From: DATIKM01 sp035477595
GTDB lineage: Bacteria > Armatimonadota > Chthonomonadetes > Chthonomonadales > CAJBBX01
Direction: 5' to 3'
Length of the DNA stretch: 20,545 nt
NCBI GenBank assembly: GCA_035477595.1
Contig: DATIKM010000179.1
Coordinates: 1 to 20,545, forward strand
Shown here: one piece after another, positions 1 to 8,040 of the stretch
Layout: each line of letters opens with the position of its first letter
Position numbering within the stretch: the first letter of the stretch is position 1
Notes under the pieces: model-generated
The model's input: the letters and a program-made list of their open reading frames with translations, nothing else
Databases searched by the model: none
Told to the model about the DNA's origin: nothing
Program-made: the position numbers and the translations under genes

Positions 1-1075
1 TGGGTCTATGCGCCGCATGGCGGTTGGGTGGCCACAGGGGGCCGCCCCTACGATCGCGCCGGGCCGACCCGGACGCGGTCACGCCCAACGTGCGTAGGGG
101 CAGGCCTCGTGCCTGCCCGGCGCACCCTCGTGCCTGCCCGATGCATCGCACGATCGGTCATCCGACGGTTCGGCCAACGGGTCGCCGCACACGGTGGGTC
201 TATGCGCCGCATGGCGGTTGGGTGGCCACAGGGGGCCGCCCCTACGGTCGCGCAGGGCCGACCCGGACGCGCATCGCACCCAACGTGCGTAGGGGCAAGG
301 CCTCGTGCCTGCCCGACGCACCCTCGTGCCTGCCCGATGCATCGCGCGTTCGGCCACCCGGCGGTTCGGCCAACGGGTCGCCGCGCACGGTGGGTCTATG
401 CGCCGCATGGCGGTTGGGCGGCCACAGGGGGCCGCCCCTACGGTCGCGCCAGGCCGAACCCGGACGCGCATCGCGCCCAACGTGCGTAGGGGCAGGCCTC
501 GTGCCTGCCCGACGCACCCTCGTGCCGACCCGGACGCATCACGCGTTCGGTCACCCGACGGTTCGGCCAACGGGGCGCCGCGCACGGTGGGTCTATGCGC
601 CGCATGCCGGTTGGGCGGCCACAGGGGGCCGCCCCGGACGCGGTCACGCCCAACGTGCGTAGGGGCAGGCCTCGTGCCTGCCCGGCGCACCCTCGTGCCT
701 GCCCGACGCACCCTCGTGCCTGCCCGATGCATCGCACGATCGGTCACCCGACGGTTCGGCCAACCGGCGGTCCGACACGCCACATGGCGGTTGGGCGGCC
801 ACAGGGGGCCGCCCCTACGGTCGCGCCAGGCGGACCCGGACGCATCACGACCAACGTGCGTAGGGGCAGGCCTCGTGCCTGCCCGACGCACCCTCGTGCC
901 TGCCCGAAGCGGCGCGCGTTCGGTCATCGGTCGGTTCGGCCAACCGGCGGTCCGACACGCCGCATGGCGGTTGGGCGGCCACAGGGGGCCGCCCCTACGG
1001 TCGGGCAGGGCCGACCCGGACGCGGTCACGCCCAACGCGCGTAGGGGCAGGCCTCGTGCCTGCCTGAAGCACCGC
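1..1075. repeat. Nested tandem repeat array, six units of ~180-197 bp
   Basis: Six imperfect copies of one unit lie head to tail; the first is cut by the window edge. The landmark ATGGCGGTTGGG (ATGCCGGTTGGG in one copy) recurs near 17, 210, 406, 604, 784 and 964. Each unit holds two palindromic modules. One is AGGGG-GCCG-CCCCT. The other is GGGCAGGC-CTCGT-GCCTGCCC, seen at 98-118, 490-510, 663-683 and 864-884, with a bulged copy near 292-316 and a mutated copy at 1045-1065. Inside each unit a 21-bp submotif built on CCTCGTGCCTGCCCG occurs one to three times (three times at about 670-730), so this is a minisatellite nested in a larger repeat. Reading frames are open on both strands across the array because of composition. 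I see no gene in 1-1025. Confidence 0.9.
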
Positions 1076-3686
1076 GCCCGGCGCCCGGCGACGGCCCACG
1101 CTGAGTGGCGCCCCTCAGCAGCCGGACCCGCCACGGCGCGAGATCGAGCGCCACGAAGGCGCCCCGCCACCACACACGGCACCGCTGCGGCGCGCTCGTC
1201 GCGTTGACCACCACCACCGCCCGCGAACCGTCCGGCGCCTCGTACGCGTTGTGCAGCACCGCCGGCCGGCGCCAGGCGCCGTCGGTCACCTCGGCGCACT
1301 CGAGCCTCGGAGGGCGCAGCGTGCGGCCCATCTGCAGGTAGGGCCTCCCGATCCCGTGGTACAGGTCCACCCAGGCGCGCATGAAGGCGTGGTCCTCGGG
1401 GACGACGGAGCGCGCCGTCTCAGACCAAGTCCCGTCCGGTCCGAGCGTCTCCAGGCGCAGGTCGTCTACCCACGCCGTGCCCGGCCCCGCCAGGTGCAGC
1501 ATGATGCGCAGCAGGACGCTCGACGGCGGCACCGTGAACGACACCTCGGCCTCTTGCCAGTCGCCCGGCTCGGCCGGCACTGGAATGCCGCCGCTCCAGG
1601 TCGGCCTGAGCCCCTCGGCGAAGGCGCCGAACATGAGCGACGCACCCGGTGAGGCGCCGCCACTCTTCAGCCAGAGCCGCAAGCGGTGCCGCCCGCCGAC
1701 GCGCAGCCCGCCGCCCACAGCGACGTTCTGCGACACCTGCACCGTCTGCCCGGGCTCCACGTTGCGGAGCCTGAGGCTCGCCGCGCCGCGCCGCCTCACC
1801 TCCGCATCTCGAGCGCACTCGCCGGTCCACACTTCCCCCTGCCAGCCGCCGACCCGATCCCATCCGAGCGGGACGTCGCCAACCCACGCCTCGAAGTCGC
1901 CGTTCTCGACTGCTGGGCCGGGGCCAATGCGGCGGTCTGGCACAAGGTGGGGCATCTGGCCGGTGACCAGGCACCACGCGGCCTGCAGCAGGTCGCGCGG
2001 GCGCGGGTTGCTCTGGAACGTGGGCAGGAACTCGTGGTAGAGGTAGTTGAAGACGGAGGCCGGCTCCGTGTCGCCCTGCCCGAAGACCTCCCAGTCGCGG
2101 TAGTCCTGCAGGCCCACCTGCTGGATGAACAGCTCGTTGGGCTCCTCGAAGCAGACCACGGCGCCGGGCTGCCGCTTCCTGCACGCCGCCAGCAGGCTCT
2201 CTAGCTGGAGCCGGAACACGTCGGTCATCCACCCGCCGGGCCCCGGCGGGTGCCCGTGGGAGGCGCTCCAGCACACGGGGAACGCGCCGCCCACGACCTG
2301 ATCTACCTGTACGATCTCGGCGCCCCGCTCGGCGCAGGCCTCACCGATGGCGTCTAGCCACCGGCGCGTCCACGGGTCGCCCGGGCACAGGGCCGCCGTC
2401 TGCCCGCCCTCGAGCCAGAACCGGTCGCCCACCAGCGGCTGACCGTCCCGGCCGACCACGGCGTGCGGACGCGCCACCGCCTCGAAGCGCGCCCGGTCGT
2501 CCCAGCGGAACGAGCCGTCCGGCCGTCGGCCGAAGGTGAGCGTGTAGTGGTATCCCGATGGCCACAGAAACGTGCGGCCGCCCAGCCTGCGGTTGCGGGC
2601 GGCCAGTGAACGAAACGCGGCATCGGACGGGAAGACGGGGAAGTAGTCCGGCGTGACCCAGGCCTCCACCTTCTCCCAGCCCCAATAGGCCACGATGAGG
2701 GGGACCGCGCCGTAGCGCCGGCGCCAGTACGCGCCCATCCAGCGGTCGATGGACGGGATGTCGGCCAGCCATCCCCGGTGGAACCGCACCATCGCCGGCC
2801 CCTGGCGGAGCCACGCGGGCAGGTCGGTCCGGCGAGCGAGCGTCCGCCGACACCAGGGCTGGCGCAGCGCCCACCGCTTATACAGGTCGGCAGCGTCACG
2901 CCAGTCAGCGGGCTGCCGGCCCGCGCCGCCGAAGGCGCCGAGCGCCACGTCGTAGCCCAGGTCCCACCTGCCCACGCCGCGGCAGGACTGGAGCCAGTGC
3001 ACCGACACAGCGTCGCGCGTGCGCTCGATGGCGACCGCCTTCTGGAAGCCGCGGGTGTCGCGCGCCTGCGTCGTGACGCCGCCGCGCGCGTCGTAGTAGC
3101 ACGCGAACGCGGCGGCAAGGCTGCCGGGCTGGGCGGCGTGGAGCCTCCGCCCGGGCGCCCAGGCAGACGGGCGCGGATGCAGTCCGCCCTTCGTCGCACC
3201 CGAGACCCACGCGTCGCGGCCCTCGCTCAGCGGCGAGAGATCCACGACCGGGAAGCCGGCCATGGCGAGCGTGCAGTCGCGTGGCAGGTCCGCAGTGAGC
3301 CGCCAAAGTGGGAGCGGCTCGCCCGGCACCGTGCGGACCGTGCACGTGGCCTCGATGCCGGTGTCGCCCAGGTTGCGGTACCGCACGACCGTGCGGCCAG
3401 GCGACCGCTCAACCGTGACCTGCCCGGCATCGCGGGCGGAGAGCCAGAAGGACCTCCCGCCACGCTCGATCTCGAGCGCGAACACGCTCCCGCTGCCCGG
3501 CGCCGCGAGCAGCTCTCTCCCGGACCTCGCACAGCGCAGCGACAGGAGGCGGCCCTGCGCGTCGAACTCAACGGCGGCCTGCCGCGCCTGGCGCGCTCCC
3601 GCTGGCGGCGCCGCCAGCCCGGCCGATGCCAGCGCGCCCCCGCGCAGCACCAGCTCGCGGCGCGACATCGCCCTCGAACGCTCCAT
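1026..3686 (-). CDS. Tat-exported DUF6259-like glycoside hydrolase with carbohydrate-binding module
   Basis: This 886-residue protein is probably a secreted polysaccharide-active enzyme; the substrate is unknown. The start at 3686 is chosen because AGGAGG lies 6 nt upstream. The N-terminus has a twin-arginine signal (SRRELVLRGG, residues 8-17) followed by an alanine-rich hydrophobic stretch, so export is folded and through Tat. In order: a beta-sandwich-like region (about 38-260), a TIM-barrel-like region (about 290-580) with acidic motifs VQVDQ (D462) and CFEEPNE (E514, E515, E518) as candidate catalytic residues, a CBM4/9-like jelly roll (about 594-745, starting ENGDFEAW), and a C-terminal beta domain. 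The fold and DUF6259 likeness are recognised from sequence pattern, not from a search. The last 13 or so residues and the TGA stop come from the adjacent repeat array, so the native C-terminus may have been replaced. Confidence 0.8.
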   Translation of the reverse strand: MERSRAMSRRELVLRGGALASAGLAAPPAGARQARQAAVEFDAQGRLLSLRCARSGRELLAAPGSGSVFALEIERGGRSFWLSARDAGQVTVERSPGRTVVRYRNLGDTGIEATCTVRTVPGEPLPLWRLTADLPRDCTLAMAGFPVVDLSPLSEGRDAWVSGATKGGLHPRPSAWAPGRRLHAAQPGSLAAAFACYYDARGGVTTQARDTRGFQKAVAIERTRDAVSVHWLQSCRGVGRWDLGYDVALGAFGGAGRQPADWRDAADLYKRWALRQPWCRRTLARRTDLPAWLRQGPAMVRFHRGWLADIPSIDRWMGAYWRRRYGAVPLIVAYWGWEKVEAWVTPDYFPVFPSDAAFRSLAARNRRLGGRTFLWPSGYHYTLTFGRRPDGSFRWDDRARFEAVARPHAVVGRDGQPLVGDRFWLEGGQTAALCPGDPWTRRWLDAIGEACAERGAEIVQVDQVVGGAFPVCWSASHGHPPGPGGWMTDVFRLQLESLLAACRKRQPGAVVCFEEPNELFIQQVGLQDYRDWEVFGQGDTEPASVFNYLYHEFLPTFQSNPRPRDLLQAAWCLVTGQMPHLVPDRRIGPGPAVENGDFEAWVGDVPLGWDRVGGWQGEVWTGECARDAEVRRRGAASLRLRNVEPGQTVQVSQNVAVGGGLRVGGRHRLRLWLKSGGASPGASLMFGAFAEGLRPTWSGGIPVPAEPGDWQEAEVSFTVPPSSVLLRIMLHLAGPGTAWVDDLRLETLGPDGTWSETARSVVPEDHAFMRAWVDLYHGIGRPYLQMGRTLRPPRLECAEVTDGAWRRPAVLHNAYEAPDGSRAVVVVNATSAPQRCRVWWRGAFVALDLAPWRVRLLRGATQRGPSPGAGRGASGRHEACPYARWA

Positions 3687-3798
3687 CGTGAACCTCCTCT
3701 GCCGGCTCCACCTCAACCTGCCCGGCCCCCTGCGGACCCACCCCGATGCAGTGAGAGCAAACACCCCCGCCACGCTCAACAACACCCGGATGCGCCAA

Positions 3799-3811
3799 CC
3801 TCCCGCGGAGG
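3799..3811 (-). terminator. Weak hairpin after the MlrC-like gene
   Basis: CCTCC-CGC-GGAGG forms a 5-bp stem about 23 nt after the stop of the MlrC-like gene on the minus strand. No T-tract follows. It may slow transcription into the downstream hydrolase gene, but terminator function is doubtful. Confidence 0.2.
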
Positions 3812-3833
3812 CCGGGCTGACTTCAGCGCAGAG

Positions 3834-5228
3834 CTAACCAGGCTGCCATGCCATGTCGGGGTCGAGCGGGTAGATGGGCCGACGGATGCGCTCGAAGGGC
3901 AAGCGCTCGATAGCCTGGTCCACAACGCCAGGGCTCAGGGCCAGCAGGATGCGGCTGGCGATGCGCTTCAGGTCGGGCACCAGGTAGCCCATCTTGACGA
4001 CCACCATCTTGTGTTCTGAGGGATCGAGCCCCAGCCGGTGGAAGTCGTCCACGTAGTGGTAAGGCCGGCGCTTGCTCGAGACGACGACCTTCACCCCGTC
4101 GACCTGCAGGACGGCCTGCCGGTCGTTGGCGCCGGGATGCAGGTGCAGAACCCGTCCGCGCACTGGCAGCGGCTGGCTACCCGTGGGGTTGAGCTTGCCT
4201 CCCAGGGCGAGCTCGAGCCTGGCGCCCACCCCGGCCCTGTAGCAGGCGTCGGTGGCTTCAGCATCGGCGATGCCTCCCAGGATGGCATCCTCGACCCGGC
4301 GCTTGAGCAAGCGCTCCAGGAAGAAGGACGTGTCTCCAACACCGCCCGCTGTCGGGTTGTCGCCCGAGTCGCACACGAAGATGCCTGTTGCGGGCTCCTC
4401 CAGTGCCCAGGTGATGCAGTCGTCGATGGAGCCTGCGGGAGCGCCGAAGCGGAACTGCTCCCGGGCGTTCCAGTAGTGCATGGCCAGCGCTCTTGCCTCG
4501 CGCTCTAGCACCTCCATGTCGGTTCCCACCACGACGACGCTGGCCATCGCTCTCGGCTCGTCGGCCCAGACGTAGCCCACCAGGAGCGAGGCGTCGAGCA
4601 CGCCGGGGATCCTGTCGGTATGACGCAGCCTGGCATAGAGGGTGGCGCCGGGCTCCCACTCGGTGCTGGTCTTCTCGCCAGGCAGCGCCACCGGCACCGC
4701 GAGCCAGGCGCGTTGCGGGCGCAGCCCTTCTCTCAGGCTACGCTCGAGCAGCCCAAAGGCCCTCTTCCGCGTCTCCTCGGCGTCGGTGTGCGGCGCGTGG
4801 CGAAAGGCCGTCAGAATGTCGATGTTGTCCACCACCTGCCTGGAAACGTTGCCGTGCAGGTCGTAACTGGCCGAGATGAGGCATTGAGGCCCCACCACCT
4901 GCCTTGCCGCTCTCATCCAGTCGCCCTCGGCATCGTCCATGCCGACCACATTCATGGCGCCATGCATGTCGAGAAAGAGCCCGTCCAACGGCGCCGCTTC
5001 CCTGAGGCGCCCCAGGAACTCCTCCTTGATGCCCTCGTAGGCTTCCGGCGTGACCGGCCCGCCGGGCAGGGCCCGTGCAAGGATGAGCGGGAGCACCGGC
5101 TTGTCCTGCATGAAGGCGTAACGCCGCAGCAGGTCGTCACCGCGAAGGATGCGGAAGTCCTCGAGGGTGGTGTTCACGGGGGAGAAGGTGCAGCTCTCGG
5201 TGGCGATCCCGGCGATAGCGAGGCGCAT
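3834..5228 (-). CDS. MlrC / M81-family metallohydrolase-like protein
   Basis: The 464-residue protein matches the MlrC (microcystinase C) family, whose founder cleaves linearised microcystin peptides; most family members have unknown substrates. Conserved family features are the start MRLAIAGIATES (E11), LDMHGAM (D87, H89), SYDLHGN (D123, H125) and RHAPHTD (H144, H147, D149). These acidic and histidine residues are the likely metal ligands. A C-terminal beta-rich domain runs from about residue 300. The start at 5228 is preceded by GAGGAG 6 nt upstream; an ATG two codons earlier (5234) with AAGGAG is equally usable. No signal peptide is visible, so it is probably cytoplasmic. It lies 147 bp upstream of the Tat-exported hydrolase gene on the same strand, and they could be cotranscribed. 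Assignment to the family is firm; the substrate is not. Confidence 0.88.
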   Translation of the reverse strand: MRLAIAGIATESCTFSPVNTTLEDFRILRGDDLLRRYAFMQDKPVLPLILARALPGGPVTPEAYEGIKEEFLGRLREAAPLDGLFLDMHGAMNVVGMDDAEGDWMRAARQVVGPQCLISASYDLHGNVSRQVVDNIDILTAFRHAPHTDAEETRKRAFGLLERSLREGLRPQRAWLAVPVALPGEKTSTEWEPGATLYARLRHTDRIPGVLDASLLVGYVWADEPRAMASVVVVGTDMEVLEREARALAMHYWNAREQFRFGAPAGSIDDCITWALEEPATGIFVCDSGDNPTAGGVGDTSFFLERLLKRRVEDAILGGIADAEATDACYRAGVGARLELALGGKLNPTGSQPLPVRGRVLHLHPGANDRQAVLQVDGVKVVVSSKRRPYHYVDDFHRLGLDPSEHKMVVVKMGYLVPDLKRIASRILLALSPGVVDQAIERLPFERIRRPIYPLDPDMAWQPG

Positions 5229-5575
5229 TGGCATCTCCTCACTCCTTCGGCGCCTCACGGCGACGGTCGCAGTCAGCACGCCCCTGCCAACCGTGCGCGC
5301 CGATTCCCCGCACACGGCCTACCAGCGGTCTCTCGTATCGTGACATTACGCGGCCCACGGGGCAAAAGGTCGCCTCGCTGCGTCACACAGCCGCCGTTGC
5401 GGTTCCCGCACTTCACTCTCGTCCCTGACCGCGCGCCGAGCGGCGACAAGTGGCGACCTTGCGCGTCGAACGCGACGCCGGGCTCCCGCGCCGGCCCGTT
5501 CGTGCGGTAAGGTAGAGGTGCGCGCGCAGGCCAGCCAGCCCGCGCTTCGACGCTCATCCCGATACGGAGGACCGA
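5229..5575. other. Divergent intergenic region
   Basis: This 347-bp stretch separates the minus-strand MlrC-like gene from the plus-strand exported-protein gene, so promoters for both should lie here. I could not identify convincing -35/-10 pairs. Its only recognisable content besides the two ribosome binding sites is a decayed coding fragment at 5417-5491, described separately. Reading frames across it have no ribosome binding site and no recognisable product. Confidence 0.6.
5417..5491 (-). pseudogene. Relic of a Tat-hydrolase-like N-terminal segment
   Basis: Read on the minus strand this stretch encodes VAFDAQGRHLSPLGARSG. This lines up with residues about 39-57 of the 886-residue hydrolase (VEFDAQGRLLSLRCARSG), with about 70% identity. 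The DNA is also alike around TGCGCGTCGAAC, which is identical in both places. No signal peptide or downstream domain accompanies it. It appears to be a leftover of a lost paralogue or a partial duplication; short conserved family motifs could also explain part of the match. Confidence 0.55.
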
Positions 5576-6937
5576 ATGCACACCACGGCCCTAGTCGCTG
5601 CCGCGCTGCTCTGCCTGGCTGCATGCGCCGGGGCGCAGCAGACCGCGGACACCTTCATCGAGAACCGGCACCTCCGAGTCGGGGTGAACCTGAGGTGGGG
5701 CGGCGCGATCACCCACGTGTCGGTTCCCGGCGGCCCCAACATCATCAACTCCCATGACCTTGGGCGGCAGATCCAGCAGTCCTACTACTCCGGTCCGCCC
5801 AACTACCAACGCGAGGGCAAGCGCAAGAGCCCCGCGTGGGCCGGCTTCCCCTGGAACCCGATCCAGTCGGGCGATGCGTTCAACAATGGCTCGAGGGTCA
5901 TCGAACACCGGGTGAGGGGGGACGAGCTGTACATCAGGACCATCCCGATGCTCTGGCCGATGGACAACGACCCCGGCGAGTGCGTCATGGAGACATGGAT
6001 CCGGCTCGACCCGAATGGGCCGCGGTTCACTTACCGCGCCCGGCTGACGAACGCGCGGAGCGACACGACGCAGTATGGGGGCTACCATCAGGAGATTCCG
6101 GCGGTCTACGTGAACGCCCCGTGGCACCGCCTGATGGCCTATCTGGGCGACAGGCCGTTTGCCAGCGGTCCCGTCAGCGAGGTGCGCAACGACCATCGCG
6201 AGCCCTGGCCCTGGGTGAACTTCCTGCCAACGGAAGGATGGGCGGCCCTGGTGAACGACCAGGGCTCGGGTATCGGTGTCATCGTGCCCCGACCGGCCGA
6301 GTTCCACGGCGGCTTCCATGGTCAGCGAGGCGTGGGCGGCGAGAAGGACTCCCCCACCGGCTACATGTCGCCCATGACCACCGAGATTCTGGACCACAAC
6401 ATCGTCTTCGAGTACACCTGCGCCTTCGTCGTGGGCACGCTGGATGAGATCCGCGCCGAGGCCCGCCGGCGTGCGCCCCGCACGCTGCCGGCCTGGAGCT
6501 TCGAGAGAGCGCGCCAGGGCTGGCACTACCAGGGCGGCGGCGACGCCGGCTGGCCCCTCGCGAGCCGCGGCCTCGCGGTCCGCGCGGGCACGCCCGGCAG
6601 ACCCGTGCGCGTCGTCGGCCCCTACACGTTCTGGCGCGCCGAGGCCGCCCGGAGGGTGCGGATCCGCGTATCCGCGACCGAGGCCGGCACGCTCCGCCTC
6701 TTCTGGCGCGGTATGCCGCCCGCCGCCGCCTCCACGAGGCCGAGCGAATGGGCCGCATGGAGCGCGACGTGGTGGCGCGAGGAGCGCTCGACCGAGGTCG
6801 CCCTGCCCGCTGGCAGGAACCAGTCGATCACCGTGACGCTCGCCGGCCGGCCCGGCTACGAGGGCGGCCTCACCGGCCTGGCGATGGATGTGCCGGACGG
6901 AACCGCGCTCCACGAAGTGCGCCTGCTGGCGCGGTAG
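5576..6937 (+). CDS. Exported protein of unknown function (beta-sandwich type)
   Basis: This 453-residue protein starts at 5576 with GGAGG 5 nt upstream. The N-terminus is a hydrophobic signal sequence. It contains LAAC (C17), which fits a lipobox, but the n-region lacks Lys/Arg, so an ordinary signal peptidase I cut after AGA is also possible. The region of about residues 25-300 looks like a beta-sandwich resembling galactose-mutarotase/lyase-type domains, with many Trp, Tyr, Gly and Pro residues (SHDLGRQIQQSYYSGPPNY). About 310-453 looks like a jelly-roll accessory domain. I do not recognise a catalytic signature and assign no reaction. Its divergent placement next to the MlrC-like gene and near a secreted hydrolase suggests a role in extracellular polymer use; this is inference. 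Confidence 0.8.
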   Translation: MHTTALVAAALLCLAACAGAQQTADTFIENRHLRVGVNLRWGGAITHVSVPGGPNIINSHDLGRQIQQSYYSGPPNYQREGKRKSPAWAGFPWNPIQSGDAFNNGSRVIEHRVRGDELYIRTIPMLWPMDNDPGECVMETWIRLDPNGPRFTYRARLTNARSDTTQYGGYHQEIPAVYVNAPWHRLMAYLGDRPFASGPVSEVRNDHREPWPWVNFLPTEGWAALVNDQGSGIGVIVPRPAEFHGGFHGQRGVGGEKDSPTGYMSPMTTEILDHNIVFEYTCAFVVGTLDEIRAEARRRAPRTLPAWSFERARQGWHYQGGGDAGWPLASRGLAVRAGTPGRPVRVVGPYTFWRAEAARRVRIRVSATEAGTLRLFWRGMPPAAASTRPSEWAAWSATWWREERSTEVALPAGRNQSITVTLAGRPGYEGGLTGLAMDVPDGTALHEVRLLAR

Positions 6938-6954
6938 TGCGGGCCGGGCCGAGC

Positions 6955-6988
6955 GCGCCGGCGTGCGCACTGCCGCGTGCGCCGGCGC
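6955..6988 (+). terminator. Strong GC hairpin downstream of the exported-protein gene
   Basis: GCGCCGGCG at 6955-6963 pairs perfectly with CGCCGGCGC at 6980-6988. The stem is extended inward by two wobble and three Watson-Crick pairs. It begins 17 nt after the stop codon of the upstream gene and 94 nt before the thiE start. No T-run follows, so it may be a pause or mRNA-stabilising hairpin and not a classical intrinsic terminator. Confidence 0.45.
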
Positions 6989-7081
6989 CCGCTGCTACCT
7001 GCGACATGCCATCCGGCAGGCGCCAGGGCTGGGCTCTGGGCACGGACCATCGGGCATCTCTCCCGTTATGAAGGAGCGGCG

Positions 7082-7753
7082 GTGACCCCCAAGACACCGG
7101 ACTACTCGGTCTACGTCATCACCGATCGCCGCACCGCAGGCAGCCGCGACATCGCGGACGTCGTGCAGGCGGCGATCAGGGGTGGCGCGACGGTCGTGCA
7201 GCTACGCCTCAAGGAGGTGAGCACGCGCGACTGGCTGACGCTCGGCGGCGCCCTGAGAAGGGTCACCCGCGAAGCCGGGGCCCTGCTCATCGTGAACGAC
7301 CGCATCGACGTTGCGTTGGCGCTCGACGCGGACGGGGTCCACGTAGGCCAGGACGACATGCCCGCGCAGGTCGCCCGCCGACTGATCGGGCCAGATCGCA
7401 TCCTGGGAGTCTCGGCGGGGTCCGTGGAGCAGGCCAGAGAGGCCGCTGGAGCGGGCGCCGACTACCTGGGCGTGGGAGACGTCTTCGGCACGCCCTCGAA
7501 GCCGGATGCCGGAGCGCCGGTTGGGCTGGCTCGCGTCGCCGAGATCGTCCGGAGCGTCGCGATCCCGGTGGTCGGCATCGGCGGGGTCACACCGGCGAAC
7601 GCGGCCTCGGTCATCGCAGCGGGCGCCGTGGGGGTCGCCGTTATCTCGGCGGTCATCGGCGCGGTAGACCCCGAAGCAGCGGCGCGGCATCTGCGCCAGA
7701 TCGTAAAGGGGGAAAGCAAGGGAGGTCGGACATGCTTGCCAGTTTCTCAGTAG
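7082..7753 (+). CDS. thiE: Thiamine-phosphate synthase
   Basis: This 223-residue TIM-barrel enzyme is predicted to join HMP-pyrophosphate with hydroxyethylthiazole phosphate to make thiamine monophosphate in the cytoplasm. Family motifs are present in order: YVITDR (11-16), VVQLRLK (38-44; Q40, R42 and K44 bind pyrophosphate), VNDRID (71-76), GVHVGQDD (85-92), DYLGVGDVFGTPSKPDA (127-143) and VVGIGGVT (163-170). The GTG start at 7082 is chosen because AAGGAG lies 5 nt upstream and the family alignment starts there; the upstream in-frame extension is unlike ThiE. The 3' end overlaps the next gene by 22 bp, which implies translational coupling. No TPP riboswitch motif was found in the 144 bp upstream. 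Confidence 0.93.
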   Translation: MTPKTPDYSVYVITDRRTAGSRDIADVVQAAIRGGATVVQLRLKEVSTRDWLTLGGALRRVTREAGALLIVNDRIDVALALDADGVHVGQDDMPAQVARRLIGPDRILGVSAGSVEQAREAAGAGADYLGVGDVFGTPSKPDAGAPVGLARVAEIVRSVAIPVVGIGGVTPANAASVIAAGAVGVAVISAVIGAVDPEAAARHLRQIVKGESKGGRTCLPVSQ

Positions 7754-8040
7754 TGCCCATCGGAGTAGGCGAGGAGCTCAAAGAGAAGATCGCGGAGCTT
7801 GTTCCGCTGATCGAGCAGTCTGGCTTGGACTACACCATGGGCGCGATGCAGACGACGGTTGAGGGCGATCCGGAGAAGGTGCTCGCGCTAATCATGGCGT
7901 GCCATCGCCACATGAGGTCCGCCGCGCCACGCGTGCTCACGCATGTCACCATCGATGATCGAGAAGGCGCTGCAGGCAGGCTCAGGGGCAAAGTTCAGGA
8001 CGTTGAGAGCGTGCTTGGAAGGAGCGTAAACCGTGAGTGA
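7732..8040 (+). CDS. MTH1187/YkoF-family thiamine-binding protein
   Basis: The 102-residue protein belongs to the MTH1187 family (formerly DUF77), small ferredoxin-like-fold proteins that bind thiamine or related pyrimidines. Diagnostic features are FSVVPIGVG near the N-terminus, SGLDYTMGAMQTTVEG in the middle and RVLTHVTIDDR near residues 67-77. The start at 7732 has GGAGG 6 nt upstream and lies inside the end of thiE. The stop overlaps the following gene by 8 bp. Placement between thiE and a PurM-superfamily gene supports a role in thiamine precursor handling. Its exact biochemical role in this family is not settled. Confidence 0.88.
   Translation: MLASFSVVPIGVGEELKEKIAELVPLIEQSGLDYTMGAMQTTVEGDPEKVLALIMACHRHMRSAAPRVLTHVTIDDREGAAGRLRGKVQDVESVLGRSVNRE

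Noticed and set aside
1..1075. CRISPR array
   Set aside because: The period is about 180-197 bp, the whole unit repeats without unique spacers, and no cas gene is present.
24..1299. Several long overlapping reading frames on both strands through the repeat array (for example 79-1299 minus, 305-1207 plus)
   Set aside because: They are repetitive Arg/Pro/Gly/Ala strings created by the GC-rich repeat, open in several frames at once, with no ribosome site or domain, and one overlaps the end of the hydrolase gene.
2778..4019. 413-codon plus-strand frame across the hydrolase and MlrC genes
   Set aside because: It spans two well-supported genes on the other strand and has no recognisable product.
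5591..6970. 459-codon minus-strand frame opposite the exported-protein gene
   Set aside because: The plus-strand frame has a ribosome site, a signal peptide and protein-like composition; the minus frame is a high-GC shadow.
6938..7081. TPP riboswitch upstream of thiE
   Set aside because: The conserved CUGAGA and ACCUGAUCUGG-type elements are absent; only a simple hairpin is present.
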